From the NCBI GenBank assembly GCA_963762865.1, contig CAVXNC010000011.1, positions 186,001-250,000 on the forward strand: 64,000 bases of DNA, in the 5' to 3' direction. Made by a program: the position numbers and the translations under genes. The number at the start of each line of letters is the position of its first letter. Positions within the stretch are counted from its first letter, which is position 1. Below, piece by piece: positions 34,316-43,502 of this stretch. The notes below the pieces were generated by a model, which worked only from the letters and a program-made list of their open reading frames with translations, was not told the DNA's origin and made no database searches. The DNA is from DATHAP01 sp963762865. GTDB lineage: Bacteria; Actinomycetota; Actinomycetes; JACCUZ01.

Positions 34316-34376
34316 TCGACTGGCGCGTTTCGGCTGCACTGTACCGGTACAGATCTGCAGAAACGCGCCACTCGAC
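34316..34376. repeat. nested palindrome F
   Basis: Arms TGGCGCGTTTC (34321-34331) and GAAACGCGCCA (34360-34370) pair perfectly, with partly paired GTCGA/CTCGA flanks; inside is the perfect palindrome CTGTACCGGTACAG at 34339-34352. It fills the gap between the DksA-like gene start and the SGNH gene end on the same strand and may be a terminator for the latter. Confidence 0.75.
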
Positions 34377-34393
34377 GGTTCGGGGACGAGGGG

Positions 34394-35164
34394 CTAGGGC
34401 AGCCGATCGGCGAACCGGGCGGCGATCCGACGGTGCCCGGCGGTGCTGGGGTGGAAGCCGTCGGAGGAGGTCAGCCGGGCTCCGAAGGGCACCTCGGAGA
34501 GGTCGACGAGCCGGGCGCCTTCGCGGCGTACGACCGTCCGGACCGCCTTGTTGAACGCCGCGACCTCGGCGCGGACCTCGGCCTCCGCCGGCACGACGGG
34601 CAGCACGCAGGCCACCCGGGAGGTCTCCCCCGGCAGGCAGGCCCGGTAGGCGGGCAGCCGCCAGAGCTGCGGGACGTTGCCGACGAGCACCTCCGTGCGG
34701 CCGCCGCGGCGCAGCGCGTGCACCAGCCGCGCGAGCCGCCGCTGGTAGGCGCCCACCGGCACGCCGCTGATCAGGTCGTTCACGGCCAGCCAGACCGTGA
34801 CGACGTCGGGGCCGGCCGCGAGCGCCGCCGGCAGCTGGGTCCGGAGCGCACCCTCGACTGTGCCACCGGAGACCCCGACGTTGACCAGTCGGTCCCGTGG
34901 CAGTGCCCGGCGCTGCAGGACCACCGGCCAGGCCTCGGTCGCGGGGTCGTCGGCGCCGACGCCGACGGTCTCGCTCGCACCGACGGCGACGTACACCGAC
35001 GACCCGGTGGGCGTCGACGGCGTCACCGACGACGCGGCCCCGGAGCTCGCGGCGACCCCGGACCGGCCGGCGGAGGGCGAGGCGGGTGCGCCGCCGGAGC
35101 AGGCGGGCAGCAGCGCGGCGACCGCCAACACGACCGCCGCGGTCCGAGGCGTCCGGATGGTCAC
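34394..35164 (-). CDS. SGNH/GDSL-hydrolase lipoprotein 1
   Basis: A 256-residue lipoprotein with lipobox LLPAC (Cys22), a Ser/Ala/Gly-rich linker and an SGNH hydrolase domain from about residue 56. The catalytic blocks are VAVGASETVGVGA (Ser; GAS rather than GDS), NVGVSGGTV, WLAVNDLISG (Asn) and SSDGFHPSTAGH (Asp and His). It is an esterase or lipase at the outer face of the membrane with unknown substrate. It is a clear paralogue of the gene at 37732-38533, sharing long stretches such as CLPG and VLPVVP. It follows the FtsX-type permease by 51 bp on the same strand. GTG start. Confidence 0.9.
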   Translation of the reverse strand: MTIRTPRTAAVVLAVAALLPACSGGAPASPSAGRSGVAASSGAASSVTPSTPTGSSVYVAVGASETVGVGADDPATEAWPVVLQRRALPRDRLVNVGVSGGTVEGALRTQLPAALAAGPDVVTVWLAVNDLISGVPVGAYQRRLARLVHALRRGGRTEVLVGNVPQLWRLPAYRACLPGETSRVACVLPVVPAEAEVRAEVAAFNKAVRTVVRREGARLVDLSEVPFGARLTSSDGFHPSTAGHRRIAARFADRLP

Positions 35165-35215
35165 GCCGACAGGCTAGGTGCCCTGGCCGGCGCCGACAGA
35201 GCCGTCCCCGACCGG

Positions 35216-37732
35216 TCAGTCGTGGGCGATGGCCCGCAGGATGTCCATGGTCGTGGCCCGGCGGGCCGGCCAGGCGGCGGCCACGACGCCCGCCGCGCCC
35301 GCCAGCAGCAGGTAGGTCGCAAGCTGGCGGACGGGCACGCTCAGGTCGGTCAGCCCCTGCTCGCGCAGCACGTGGACCAGCCCGCCGGCCGCCCCGACGC
35401 CGGCCAGGACGCCGACGAGTGCGCCGATCACGGCGATCTGGACGGCCTCGTAGCGCACGGTGCGCCGGAGCTGGCTCCGGGAGAGCCCGACAGCACGCAG
35501 CAGACCGATCTCGGCCGTGCGCTCGGTCACCGACAGGGCCAGCGTGTTGACGATGCCGAGCACGGCGATCACCAGCGCCAGTCCGAGCAGCCCGGTGACC
35601 AGCGCGAGGACCTGGTCGAGCTGCGCCTGCTGGTCGGCCATGGCCTGGTCCTTGGTGCGGGCCTCGAGCTCGGGGTGGTCGGAGAGGACCTTGTCGATCC
35701 CCGCGAGGGCGGCTTCGCGATCGACGCCGTCAGCCACGGTCACCAGGGTGAGCCGGTCGAGCGGCTGGCCCAGCCACCGCTCGTGGTCGGCCAGCCCGAT
35801 CACGTAGTCGGTGCCGAGCAGCTGCTTCTCGGCGAAGGTGCCGACCACCGTGACGCGCTGCCGGCCACCCAGGGCGAAGGTCATGTCGATCGACTCGCCG
35901 AGGTGCCAGCGGTGGCTGCTCGCCACGTCCTCGTGCACCAGCACGCCGCCGTGGCCCAGGGCCGCGACCGATCCGCTCTGCACGTCGAGGTCGACGACGT
36001 TCCCCAGCGTCGTCGGGTCCCCGGCCACCAGGTCCGCCGACGATCCACCGACCCGCGCGGAGCCGGTGCGCAGACCGACGACGTCGGCGAGCTCTGGCCG
36101 GGCTGCGAGGTCCGCGGTCACGTCCGACGTGAACTCGCTGAAGGTCGGGCTGCTCACCAGGTAGTCGGCACGCTGCCCCTCGTCCAGCGCCCTCCCGAGC
36201 GACGCCGAGGCGGACGCGGAGAAGACGCTGGTGAGGGCGACCAGCGCCAGTCCCACCGTCAGCGCGGCCGCGGTCATGACGGTGCGCGCAGGGTTGCGGG
36301 CGGCGTGGTCGCTGCCCAGCCTCCCCGGGACGCCGAGGAACCGTGTCCACGGCCGACCGACGAGGGCGACGAGTGGCCGCACGAGGTGACGCGCCACCAT
36401 CCCGAGCCCGACGAAGGCGACCAGGGCGCCCAGGCCGAGGCGCTGGAGGCCGGACTGGTCCCCGGCCCGCAGACCGGCGGTGACGAGGGCGGCACCGGCG
36501 GCCAGGGCGCCGACGCCGGTCGCGGCGACGAGGCGCGAACCGCGCGGCGTCCGGGTGGACAGCCCGAGGATCGCGACCACCGGCGGGATGCGGCCGGCGC
36601 GGAGGGCGGGCACGACGGCGGCGAGCAGCGTCACCAAGGTGCCGACGACCATCGACACGACGGCGACCGACGACCCGACCTGGATCTGGGTGTCCGGCAG
36701 GGCGATCCCGAGCGCCGGGAGCAGCCGGTCCAGCCCGAAGGCGGCAGCGACGCCGAGCCCGAACCCGGCCGCGGAGGCGACCAGGCCGACCACCAGCGCC
36801 TCGCCGACGACGGAGGCGAAGACCTGGCGGGAGGTCGCCCCGACGGCTCGCAGCAGGCCGTGCTCACGCTGCCGCTGGCTCACCAGCATCGAGAAGGTGT
36901 TCACGATGAGGAAGGCCGCGACGAACAGCGAGACGGCGACGAACGCCATGAGTGCCATCGGGATGAAGCGGACGGCCTTGCGGACTGCGGCGACGCTCTC
37001 GTCCGCGGCCTGCGCACCGGTGACGGTCTGCAGGTCGCCAGGAAGAGCCGCGGCAACCGTGCGTCGCAGCTCACGGGGCGACGTCCCGTCGGCCGCGGTG
37101 ACCTCCAAGGTGGTGAAGTGCCCGGGTGTGCCCACCAGGCGGTCCGCCACCCGGGGGTCGAAGGCGACGACGCTTGCTCCCGGCACAGTGGTCAGCTCGC
37201 CATAGGAGACCAGCCCCACGAGGGTGGCCGGCCGGCTCGGGCCGGCCAGCAGGAGCGTGACCCGGTCGCCGACCTCGAGCCCGGAGGTCTTCGCCGTGCC
37301 GACGTCCAGCACGACCTCGCCCAGGCCCCGCGGCGCTCGTCCCTGGCGGACGTCCAGCAGACCGCCGGGGGGCATCGAGATCCCCACCGGCGTCCCGGTG
37401 CCGACCACGTCACCGGAGCCGTCGACCAGCTGGGCGAAGCCGACCGACGAGCCGGTCGCCCGCGCCACTCCCGGGAGCGAGCGCACCGTCTCCAGGGCGG
37501 ATGCCGGCACCGGTGCGCGGTCGGAGACGTCCCCGCCGACCGCGGAGCGGCTGCGCACGGAGACGTCCGAGCCGGTGGCCAGGCTGTCCTCGAGCTGGTC
37601 GGTGCTGTGCCTGATGGTGTCGGTGAGCACCATCGTCCCGGCGAGGAACGAGATGCCCAGCGCCACCGCCGTGGCGCTCAGCAGCAGGCGGAGCTTGTGC
37701 GCGAAGATCCCGCGTAGGACGACGACGAACAT
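35216..37732 (-). CDS. FtsX/MacB-type ABC permease, no adjacent ATPase
   Basis: An 838-residue permease with two FtsX domains: N-terminal helix and outer domain (LRLLLSATAVALGISFLAGT), three helices near residues 250-400 (FVAVSLFVAAFLIVNTFSML, then SQRQREHGLLRAVGATSRQV), a second helix-outer-domain unit (ALTVGLALVALTSVFSASAS) and a final three-helix block (ALVIAVLGIVNTLALSVTER). It is homologous in layout to the permease at 43503-46049, but unlike that one has no ATPase gene beside it, so it may borrow that ATPase (inference). Its ATG overlaps the stop of SGNH gene 2 as ATGA. Confidence 0.9.
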   Translation of the reverse strand: MFVVVLRGIFAHKLRLLLSATAVALGISFLAGTMVLTDTIRHSTDQLEDSLATGSDVSVRSRSAVGGDVSDRAPVPASALETVRSLPGVARATGSSVGFAQLVDGSGDVVGTGTPVGISMPPGGLLDVRQGRAPRGLGEVVLDVGTAKTSGLEVGDRVTLLLAGPSRPATLVGLVSYGELTTVPGASVVAFDPRVADRLVGTPGHFTTLEVTAADGTSPRELRRTVAAALPGDLQTVTGAQAADESVAAVRKAVRFIPMALMAFVAVSLFVAAFLIVNTFSMLVSQRQREHGLLRAVGATSRQVFASVVGEALVVGLVASAAGFGLGVAAAFGLDRLLPALGIALPDTQIQVGSSVAVVSMVVGTLVTLLAAVVPALRAGRIPPVVAILGLSTRTPRGSRLVAATGVGALAAGAALVTAGLRAGDQSGLQRLGLGALVAFVGLGMVARHLVRPLVALVGRPWTRFLGVPGRLGSDHAARNPARTVMTAAALTVGLALVALTSVFSASASASLGRALDEGQRADYLVSSPTFSEFTSDVTADLAARPELADVVGLRTGSARVGGSSADLVAGDPTTLGNVVDLDVQSGSVAALGHGGVLVHEDVASSHRWHLGESIDMTFALGGRQRVTVVGTFAEKQLLGTDYVIGLADHERWLGQPLDRLTLVTVADGVDREAALAGIDKVLSDHPELEARTKDQAMADQQAQLDQVLALVTGLLGLALVIAVLGIVNTLALSVTERTAEIGLLRAVGLSRSQLRRTVRYEAVQIAVIGALVGVLAGVGAAGGLVHVLREQGLTDLSVPVRQLATYLLLAGAAGVVAAAWPARRATTMDILRAIAHD

Positions 37733-38533
37733 CAGCTCTCCAGGGCGTCGGCGAAGGACCGTGCCACCAGCCGGTGGCCGCGGGTGCTGGGGTGGAAGCC
37801 GTCGTCGCTGGTCAGCCGGGTCAGGTCCCGGCTGTGCGACACGTCGACGAGGACGGCTCCCTCTGCTGTCACGACCCGGGCGACTGCGGCGTTGAAGGAG
37901 TCGACGACCGCGGCCACCTGCGCCTCGGACGGGACGACCGGCAGCACGCAGTCGCCTGGCCGGGCGGCTCCCGGCAGGCAGGCCCGGTACGCGGGGAGGT
38001 CCTGGACCTGCGGGACGTTGGCGACCAGCACCTCGGTGCGGCCGTCCCGGCGCAGCGCGTGGACCAGGGTGCGCAGCTGCTGCTCGTAGGCCTCGACGGG
38101 CACCAGGTGCGTGATGTCGTTGACGGCCAGCCAGACGGTGACGACGTCCGGGTCGGCGGCCAGCGCGCGCGGCAGCTGCTCGGAGAGCGCCTCCGACACG
38201 GTCGAGCCGGACACACCGACATTGACGTACCGCGCGTCCCGCAGCGCCGTGTCGTGCAGCACCCGCGGCCAGGCCTGGGCGGTGGGCCGGTCAGCGCCGA
38301 CGCCCACCGTCTCGCTGGCGCCGACGGCGACGTACACCTCCTGACCGCCGGTGCTGTCCGCCGGTCCAGCGGCCGGCTCGGGCGTCTCCGGACCCGCAGT
38401 CGCGGATGACCGGGAAGGGGCTGCCGGTCGGGCGGCTCCGGGGCTCCTCGCCGGAGGGGGCTCCGCCGCAGGCGGTCACGAGGGCGCCGGCGAGGAGGAC
38501 GGCGGAGAGCATCTGGGCACCAGGTCTGGTCAT
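37732..38533 (-). pseudogene. SGNH/GDSL-hydrolase lipoprotein 2, frameshifted in the linker
   Basis: Paralogue of the gene at 34394. The lipoprotein signal reads MTRPGAQMLSAVLLAGALVT then AC, and the hydrolase domain has VAVGASETVGVGA, NVGVSGSTV, WLAVNDITH and SDDGFHPSTRGH, so the catalytic residues are intact. Signal and hydrolase are in different frames; the shift lies in the linker near 38405-38440, beside short C runs. One indel gives a protein of about 266 residues (linker ending ETPEPAAGPADSTGG). The stop overlaps the permease ATG, so hydrolase and permease are coupled. The start region is preceded by a promoter motif shared with the 59-residue protein gene. Confidence 0.8.
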
Positions 38534-38544
38534 GCGTACGACGC

Positions 38545-38572
38545 TAGGAGCGGTCGCGACGACCGCCCATGG
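38545..38572 (-). promoter_or_regulatory. two-block promoter motif of the SGNH-permease operon
   Basis: Read on the minus strand: CCATGGGCGG, 12 bases, CTCCTAGCGTCG, then the ATG at 38533. TAGCGT fits a -10 box; the first block overlaps the -35 position and contains the palindrome CCATGG. The same two blocks with the same 12-base gap precede the gene at 52612-52791. The site is in the gap divergent to the LuxR-type regulator at 38688. Confidence 0.55.
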
Positions 38573-38687
38573 CGTGCACCGCACGACTCGACGGGCCGAC
38601 CCCACCACCGAGGGTGCGGTCGGCCCCCCTGGCGGACCGTCGGTCTCACCTCACCGCGTGCCCGCCGCCGCCGTTACAGTCCAAGGC

Positions 38688-39362
38688 ATGGTGCTGCGCA
38701 TCGTCTTCGCCGACGACAACTACCTCGTCCGGGAAGGCGTGTCCGCGTTGCTGGCCGAGGTGGACGAGATCGACCTCGTCGACACCGCGGCCGACCCGCA
38801 CTCGCTGATCAAGTCGGTGGCCGAGCACAAGCCCGACGCGGTGCTCACCGACATCCGGATGCCCCCGACGCACACCAACGAGGGCATCGAGGCGGCGAAG
38901 CGGATCCGCGCGGAGTTCCCGGACACCGGCGTCGTGGTGCTCTCCCAGTTCGTCGAGGAGGACTACGCCTTCGAGCTGCTGTCGGACGGGGTCGCGGGGC
39001 TGGGCTACCTGCTCAAGGAGCGGGTCTCGGACCTCGAGGAGCTGGTGCGCGCCCTGCACGAGGTGTCCCGCGGCGGGTCGGCCCTGGACCCGCGCGTCGT
39101 CGAGGGGCTGCTGGCCCGCAAGTCCAGCGAGGAGCGCTCACCGCTGCTGGGGCTGACCGACCGGGAGCGCGAGGTGCTCCAGTCGATGGCTGCGGGGCGC
39201 AACAACGCGACCATCGCCAAGACGCTGTTCATGAGCGACCGCGCGGTGGAGAAGCACATCAGCTCGGTCTTCCAGAAGCTCGGCCTGGTGGACGAGCACG
39301 AGAACAACCGCCGCGTCATGGCGGTCCTCGCCTACCTCGAGGCGGTCGGCCCCGGCCGCTGA
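38688..39362 (+). CDS. NarL/LuxR-family response regulator
   Basis: A 224-residue two-component regulator. Receiver domain residues ~1-125: the acidic pair in VFADDNYLV, phospho-acceptor Asp in VLTDIRMPP, switch Ser in VLSQFVEEDYAF, and Lys in GYLLKERV. LuxR-type helix-turn-helix at about 155-215: LTDREREVLQSMAAGRNNAT, then AKTLFMSDRAVEKHISSVFQ. ATG 38688 gives the standard N-terminus. No kinase gene is adjacent; the nearest kinase genes (47051-52217) lack a DNA-binding partner, so a long-range pair is possible. It is divergent from the SGNH-permease operon and may control it. Confidence 0.93.
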   Translation: MVLRIVFADDNYLVREGVSALLAEVDEIDLVDTAADPHSLIKSVAEHKPDAVLTDIRMPPTHTNEGIEAAKRIRAEFPDTGVVVLSQFVEEDYAFELLSDGVAGLGYLLKERVSDLEELVRALHEVSRGGSALDPRVVEGLLARKSSEERSPLLGLTDREREVLQSMAAGRNNATIAKTLFMSDRAVEKHISSVFQKLGLVDEHENNRRVMAVLAYLEAVGPGR

Positions 39363-39485
39363 CCCGGCTGACCCCGGCGTCGGCAGCCGGGGTGGGGCTG
39401 CCCACCTGTGAGCGGGCGGCCAACCCAGCAGGTCCGCCGGTCGGCACCCTGCCCGCCGAGTGGTGCCCGTTCCTAACGTCGAGGG

Positions 39486-40821
39486 ATGACCTCGACGACT
39501 GCACCCGACCAGGCTGTGGGCACACCCGCGGCATCCACCACCCCCGCCGCAGACACCGCGCGACCCGCCTGGTGGCGGCCGCGCGACCGGTTCCATGCGC
39601 TGGCCGCCCTCGCCGCCGGTGTCCTGGCGCTGCACGTCGTCGACGACAGCCTGGTCCAGCCGGCGGCCGGCACCTCCGCCCTGGACCACCTGGCCAGCGG
39701 CACGGTCCCGGTCCTGCTGCTCGCCCTGGTCGCGGCCGTCTGGCCGCGGCTGCGGCCCGGCTGGCAGGCGGTCGTCGCCATCCCGCTGGGAGCCGTCGCG
39801 GTGGTCGCCGGCGCGACCGGCGCGGGCTACCACGCGGTGCAGGTCGGACCGTCCGGCGCCGACTTCACCGGACTGCTGGCGATCCCCGCGGGACTGCTGC
39901 TCGCCGGGCTCGGCCTCGTCCTGCTGTGGCGCTCCCGCCGTCGCGACGACCACCCTGCCTGGCGGTGGACCCGCCGGGTCCTGATGCTCTCCCTCGTGCC
40001 CGTCCTCGGCATGTACGCCGTCCTGCCGCTCGGACTCGGCTGGCTGGCGACCCACGCGATCACGCACACCGTTCCCGAGGCCCACCTCGGCGCGCCGTAC
40101 GAGGACGTGACCCTCACGACGAGCGACGGGCTCGAGCTGGCCGGCTGGTACGTGCCCTCGCGCAACCGTGCGGCCGTCATCGCCTTCCCCGGTCGCGGCG
40201 GCCCCCAGAAGCACACCCGGATGCTGGTCCGGCACGGTTACGGCGTGCTGCTCTTCGACCGCCGCGGCGAGGGTGACAGCGAAGGCGACTCCAACCTCTT
40301 CGGCTGGGGCGGCGAGAAGGACATCGACGCCGCCGTCGACTTCCTCGAGGACCGCCCGGACGTCGACCCGGACCGGATCGGCGGCATCGGCCTCTCGGTC
40401 GGTGGCGAGCTGATGCTCGAGGCCGCCGCCGAGTCCGGCCGGCTGGACGCCGTGGTCTCCGAGGGCGCCGGAACCCGCTGGCTGGGCGAGGAGCTCGAGG
40501 AGCTCTCGGCCGGGGAGCTGCTGCTTGGCCTGCCGACCCTGGTGGTCAAGACCGGCGCGGTGTCCGTCCTGTCGAACACCCCGCCTCCCGCCGAAGCTGA
40601 CCGACCTCATGCCGCGCGTCACCGCGCCCGTCCTGCTGATCTGGGCGCCCAACGGCGGCAACCTGGAGATCATGAACCCGGAGTACCACCGCCTCGCCGG
40701 CGGCCCGGCCTCGATCTGGCGCATTGACGACGCGATGCACATCCAGGGCATCACCGCGCACCCCGAGCAGTACGAGCGGCGCGTCGTCGGGTTCTTCGAC
40801 GAGACGTTGGTACGCCGCTAG
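39486..40821 (+). pseudogene. membrane-anchored alpha/beta hydrolase, frameshifted near the end
   Basis: About 445 residues after correction. Four membrane helices fill residues ~35-190 (LALHVVDDSL, VPVLLLALVAAVWPRL, GLLLAGLGLVLLW, MLSLVPVLGMYAVLPLGLGW). The hydrolase domain follows: AAVIAFPGRGGPQKHTRM, LLFDRRGEGDSEGD, nucleophile elbow GLSVGGEL (Ser) and, in the second frame, APVLLIWAPNGGN and DDAMHIQGI with the His. The frame changes near 40585 in a C-rich run: SNTPPP in the first frame and PPKLTDLMPRV in the second. A TTCCTAACGT -10-like box lies just upstream. Substrate unknown. Confidence 0.85.
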
Positions 40822-40833
40822 GCCGGTCGGCCC

Positions 40834-41491
40834 TCAGGACCGGGCGAGGACCCGTTCGAGCCCGTCGAGGATCAGGTCGAGCCCGAACTCGAAGTCCTCG
40901 ACCCGGCCCGACCGCATGACGTGCGTGATGATCTCGACGACGTGCGGGAACTGCTCGGCGGAGAGCGCCACCGAGGACGTCGGCCGACACCTGCGGGGCC
41001 TCCTCCGCCTCGAAGGGCAGCCCGAGCTCCTGCAGGGTGAAGCCGTAGATGTGGCTGTCCAGGGTGTGCCAGGCGTCCAGGGCGCCCTCGACCGTGAACC
41101 CGCCCTCGCGCAGCCGGCCCAGCGTCGCGTCCAGGTAGCGCGTCATCCCCGGCCCGATGTTGAAGCGCGACATGATCTGCATCGCCGCCCACGGGTGGGC
41201 CAGCAGGGTCTCGTGCGCGGACAGGGCGCGCGCCCGCATCGCCGCCCGCCACGGCGTGCCGGCCGCAGGCACCTCGATGTCGCCCAGGACGAGGTCGGTG
41301 ATCCCGTCGAGCACGTCGTCCTTGTTCCTGACGTGCTTGTAGAGCGACATCGCCTCGACGCCGAGCTCCTGGCCGAGGCGGCGCATCGTGAGCGCCTCGA
41401 TGCCGCTGCGGTCGGCGAGGTCGACCGCGGCCCGCAGCACCCGGTCGCGGCTCAGCGGGGCGCGCCCGCCGGCAGGGGCTCGCTGCGCCAT
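40834..41491 (-). pseudogene. TetR-family repressor, frameshifted in the C-terminal domain
   Basis: About 218 residues after correction. The N-terminal helix-turn-helix is intact: RVLRAAVDLADRSGIEALTM, then RRLGQELGVEAMSLYKHVRN. The ligand-binding domain of TetR_C type continues to APQVSADVL, where the frame changes (about 40975-41000) to ALSAEQFPHVVEIITHVMRS and ends LERVLARS. A single indel explains it. It is divergent from the quinone-reductase-like gene at 41639, with a palindromic operator between, the usual arrangement for a repressor controlling its neighbour and itself. The start is ATG at 41491. Confidence 0.88.
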
Positions 41492-41565
41492 GAGGGCACC
41501 TCCGGGTGCTGGGCGGATGGCTGGGCGGATGGGGGTGGACAGCGGGGCCGGCCACGAGTACCTTA

Positions 41566-41580
41566 GCTTACATCGTAAGC
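41566..41580. promoter_or_regulatory. putative TetR operator
   Basis: GCTTACATCGTAAGC is a perfect 15-bp inverted repeat (three-base centre) in the gap between the divergent TetR and oxidoreductase genes, followed 10 bases later by another half-site, ACGTAAGC. The AT-rich character stands out in this GC-rich DNA. Confidence 0.75.
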
Positions 41581-41638
41581 ATACAACGTAAGCCGCAGCG
41601 TCCCCCGGCGTGGCGGCCTTGACGAGGAGAGAACCCCG

Positions 41639-42610
41639 ATGCGCGCCATCGTCCAGGACACCTACGGCACTGCAGACACCCTCCAGCCCCGCGACCTGCC
41701 GGTGCCCGAGGCCGGGCCGCGCGAGGTCCTGGTGAGCGTGCGGGCGGCCGGCGTCGACCGCGGCGTGTGGCACCTGATGACCGGCCTGCCCTACCCGATC
41801 CGGCTCGCCGGCTACGGGCTGCGCGCTCCCAAGAACCCGGTCCTCGGCATGGACCTTGCGGGCGTCGTGACTGCCGTGGGTGACGGGGTGACCCGGTTCC
41901 GGGTCGGGGACGAGGTGCTTGGTATCGGCAAGGGCACCTTCGCGGAGCACGCCCGGGCGCTCGAGGACAAGCTGGTCCACAAGCCGGCCGGCCTGAGCTT
42001 CGAGCAGGCGGCGGCCGTGGCCGTCTCCGGCCTCGCCGCGCTGCAGGCCGTGCGGGACCACGGGCGGGTCCAGCCGGGAGACCGGGTGCTGGTGATCGGT
42101 GCCTCCGGTGGCGTGGGCAGCTACGCCGTGCAGCTGGCCAAGGCGTTCGGCGCCGAGGTCACGGGCGTCGCGAGCAGCACCAAGCTCGACCTGGTCCGGT
42201 CCCTCGGTGCCGACCACGTCATCGACTACGCCCGGGAGGACTTCGCGGACGGTGCCCGCAGCTACGACGTCATCGTGGACATCGGCGGGAACTCCCGACT
42301 GGCGCGCCTCCGCCGGGCCATGACACCGCGCGGCACTCTGGTCATCACCGGCGGGGAGGCCGACGGCAGGTGGCTCGGCGGCAACGACCGCCAGCTGCGC
42401 GCCAAGCTGCTGTCACCCTTCGTCGGTCAGCGGCTGACGACGTTCGTCAGCAAGGAGAACCACCGCGACCTGCTCGAGCTCGTCGCGCTCATCGAGGCCG
42501 GCAAGGTCACCCCGGCGGTCGACCGGACCTTCCCGCTGAGCGAGGCGCCCAAGGCGGTCCGGTACGTCGAGGACGGCCACGCGCGTGGCAAGGTCGTCGT
42601 GACGGTCTGA
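41639..42610 (+). CDS. NAD(P)-dependent quinone oxidoreductase-like zinc-less alcohol dehydrogenase
   Basis: A 323-residue medium-chain reductase of the quinone oxidoreductase type, without the catalytic zinc ligands. The GroES-like N-terminal domain has PEAGPREVLVSVRAAGVDRG and NPVLGMDLAGVVTAVGDGV; the Rossmann fold has VLVIGASGGVGSYAVQLAKA, typical of NADPH use. GAGGAG lies eight bases before the ATG. It probably detoxifies quinones or other reactive carbonyls and is likely repressed by the divergent TetR protein until an inducer binds. Confidence 0.9.
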   Translation: MRAIVQDTYGTADTLQPRDLPVPEAGPREVLVSVRAAGVDRGVWHLMTGLPYPIRLAGYGLRAPKNPVLGMDLAGVVTAVGDGVTRFRVGDEVLGIGKGTFAEHARALEDKLVHKPAGLSFEQAAAVAVSGLAALQAVRDHGRVQPGDRVLVIGASGGVGSYAVQLAKAFGAEVTGVASSTKLDLVRSLGADHVIDYAREDFADGARSYDVIVDIGGNSRLARLRRAMTPRGTLVITGGEADGRWLGGNDRQLRAKLLSPFVGQRLTTFVSKENHRDLLELVALIEAGKVTPAVDRTFPLSEAPKAVRYVEDGHARGKVVVTV

Positions 42611-42630
42611 CCGGCGGCTCGGGCCGGTCC

Positions 42631-43353
42631 TCACGACCGCGCTGGCAGCACGCAGAACTCGTTGCCCGACGGATCCGTGTAGGAACGCCACGGCAGCTCG
42701 CCCCACTCCGGGTGGTGGAACCTGCCGCCGCCGCGCTCCGCGATGCGTGCCTCGATGTCGTCGGGATCCTCACCGGTCTCGAGCCGGACGTCGAGGTGCA
42801 TCCGGTTCTTGGCCGTCCCCTTGGGGGCTTGCTCGGGGCACAGCTCGAGGAGGGGACCACGCAGCGACGGGTGGCGCAGGGACCGGGGTGCGACGCCGGC
42901 CACGTCGGTCCAGCCGGTCAGCCAGGACCAGAACTCCGCATCCCGGTCCGGGTCGGCAGAGTCGAGCGGGAGCGCCGCGACGGGTCCGGTGTCGGCGTAG
43001 GCCGCTCGATCCTCCATGACGCAGCAGGCGTTGCCCTCCGGGTCGGCGAGCACCACCCACGGCACATCCCGCTGACCGATGTCGAGATGTCGTGCGCCCA
43101 GGCCGAGCAGCCGCTCGACCTCTTCTGCCTGGCGGGTCCCGCCCAAGAGGTCCAGGTGGAGTCTCTGCGGCTCGGACGGCGACTCGGGGACGCGCTGGAA
43201 GCACAGGTCGAGCACCGGGCCGCCCTCGATGGTGAGGCGCGTCTCGAAGCCCTCAGGAACGTCGGTCAGCCGCTCGCCCCCGACCACCGCCTCCCAGAAC
43301 CGGCCCAGCTGCTGCGGCGCGACCGCGTCCATCACGAGGTTCTCCAGATACAT
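42631..43353 (-). CDS. tandem VOC/glyoxalase-fold protein
   Basis: A 240-residue protein with two VOC (glyoxalase/bleomycin-resistance) modules: residues ~1-115 (MYLENLVMDAVAPQQLGRFW, PRVPESP-like core RVPESPSEPQRLHLDLL, VVLADPEGNACCVME) and ~125-240 (AEFWSWLTGWTDVAGVAPRS, KNRMHLDVRLETGEDPDDIE, YTDPSGNEFCVLPA). These two-module proteins are common in actinobacteria with no assigned substrate. It is convergent with the oxidoreductase gene, 20 bp apart, and ordinary in composition. Confidence 0.88.
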   Translation of the reverse strand: MYLENLVMDAVAPQQLGRFWEAVVGGERLTDVPEGFETRLTIEGGPVLDLCFQRVPESPSEPQRLHLDLLGGTRQAEEVERLLGLGARHLDIGQRDVPWVVLADPEGNACCVMEDRAAYADTGPVAALPLDSADPDRDAEFWSWLTGWTDVAGVAPRSLRHPSLRGPLLELCPEQAPKGTAKNRMHLDVRLETGEDPDDIEARIAERGGGRFHHPEWGELPWRSYTDPSGNEFCVLPARS

Positions 43354-43428
43354 GCACCCACCGTAGGTCCAGCCGGCGACGGCATCGCGAGCCGTGCCAC
43401 GCCTCTGGCGCCCGGTCCGGACGTGCCG

Positions 43429-43470
43429 CCGGCGGGGCCGCGACCCGGTGTTCGGTCGCAGCCCCGCCGG
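43429..43470. terminator. long hairpin downstream of the MacB-like permease gene
   Basis: CCGGCGGGGC, a bulged C and GCGACC pair with GGTCGC, a bulged A and GCCCCGCCGG around an 8-base loop: a 16-bp stem 33 bp past the permease stop on the minus strand. Confidence 0.75.
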
Positions 43471-43502
43471 TTGTCAGCTGTCAGCGGGCAGTGAGTGTGT
43501 GG

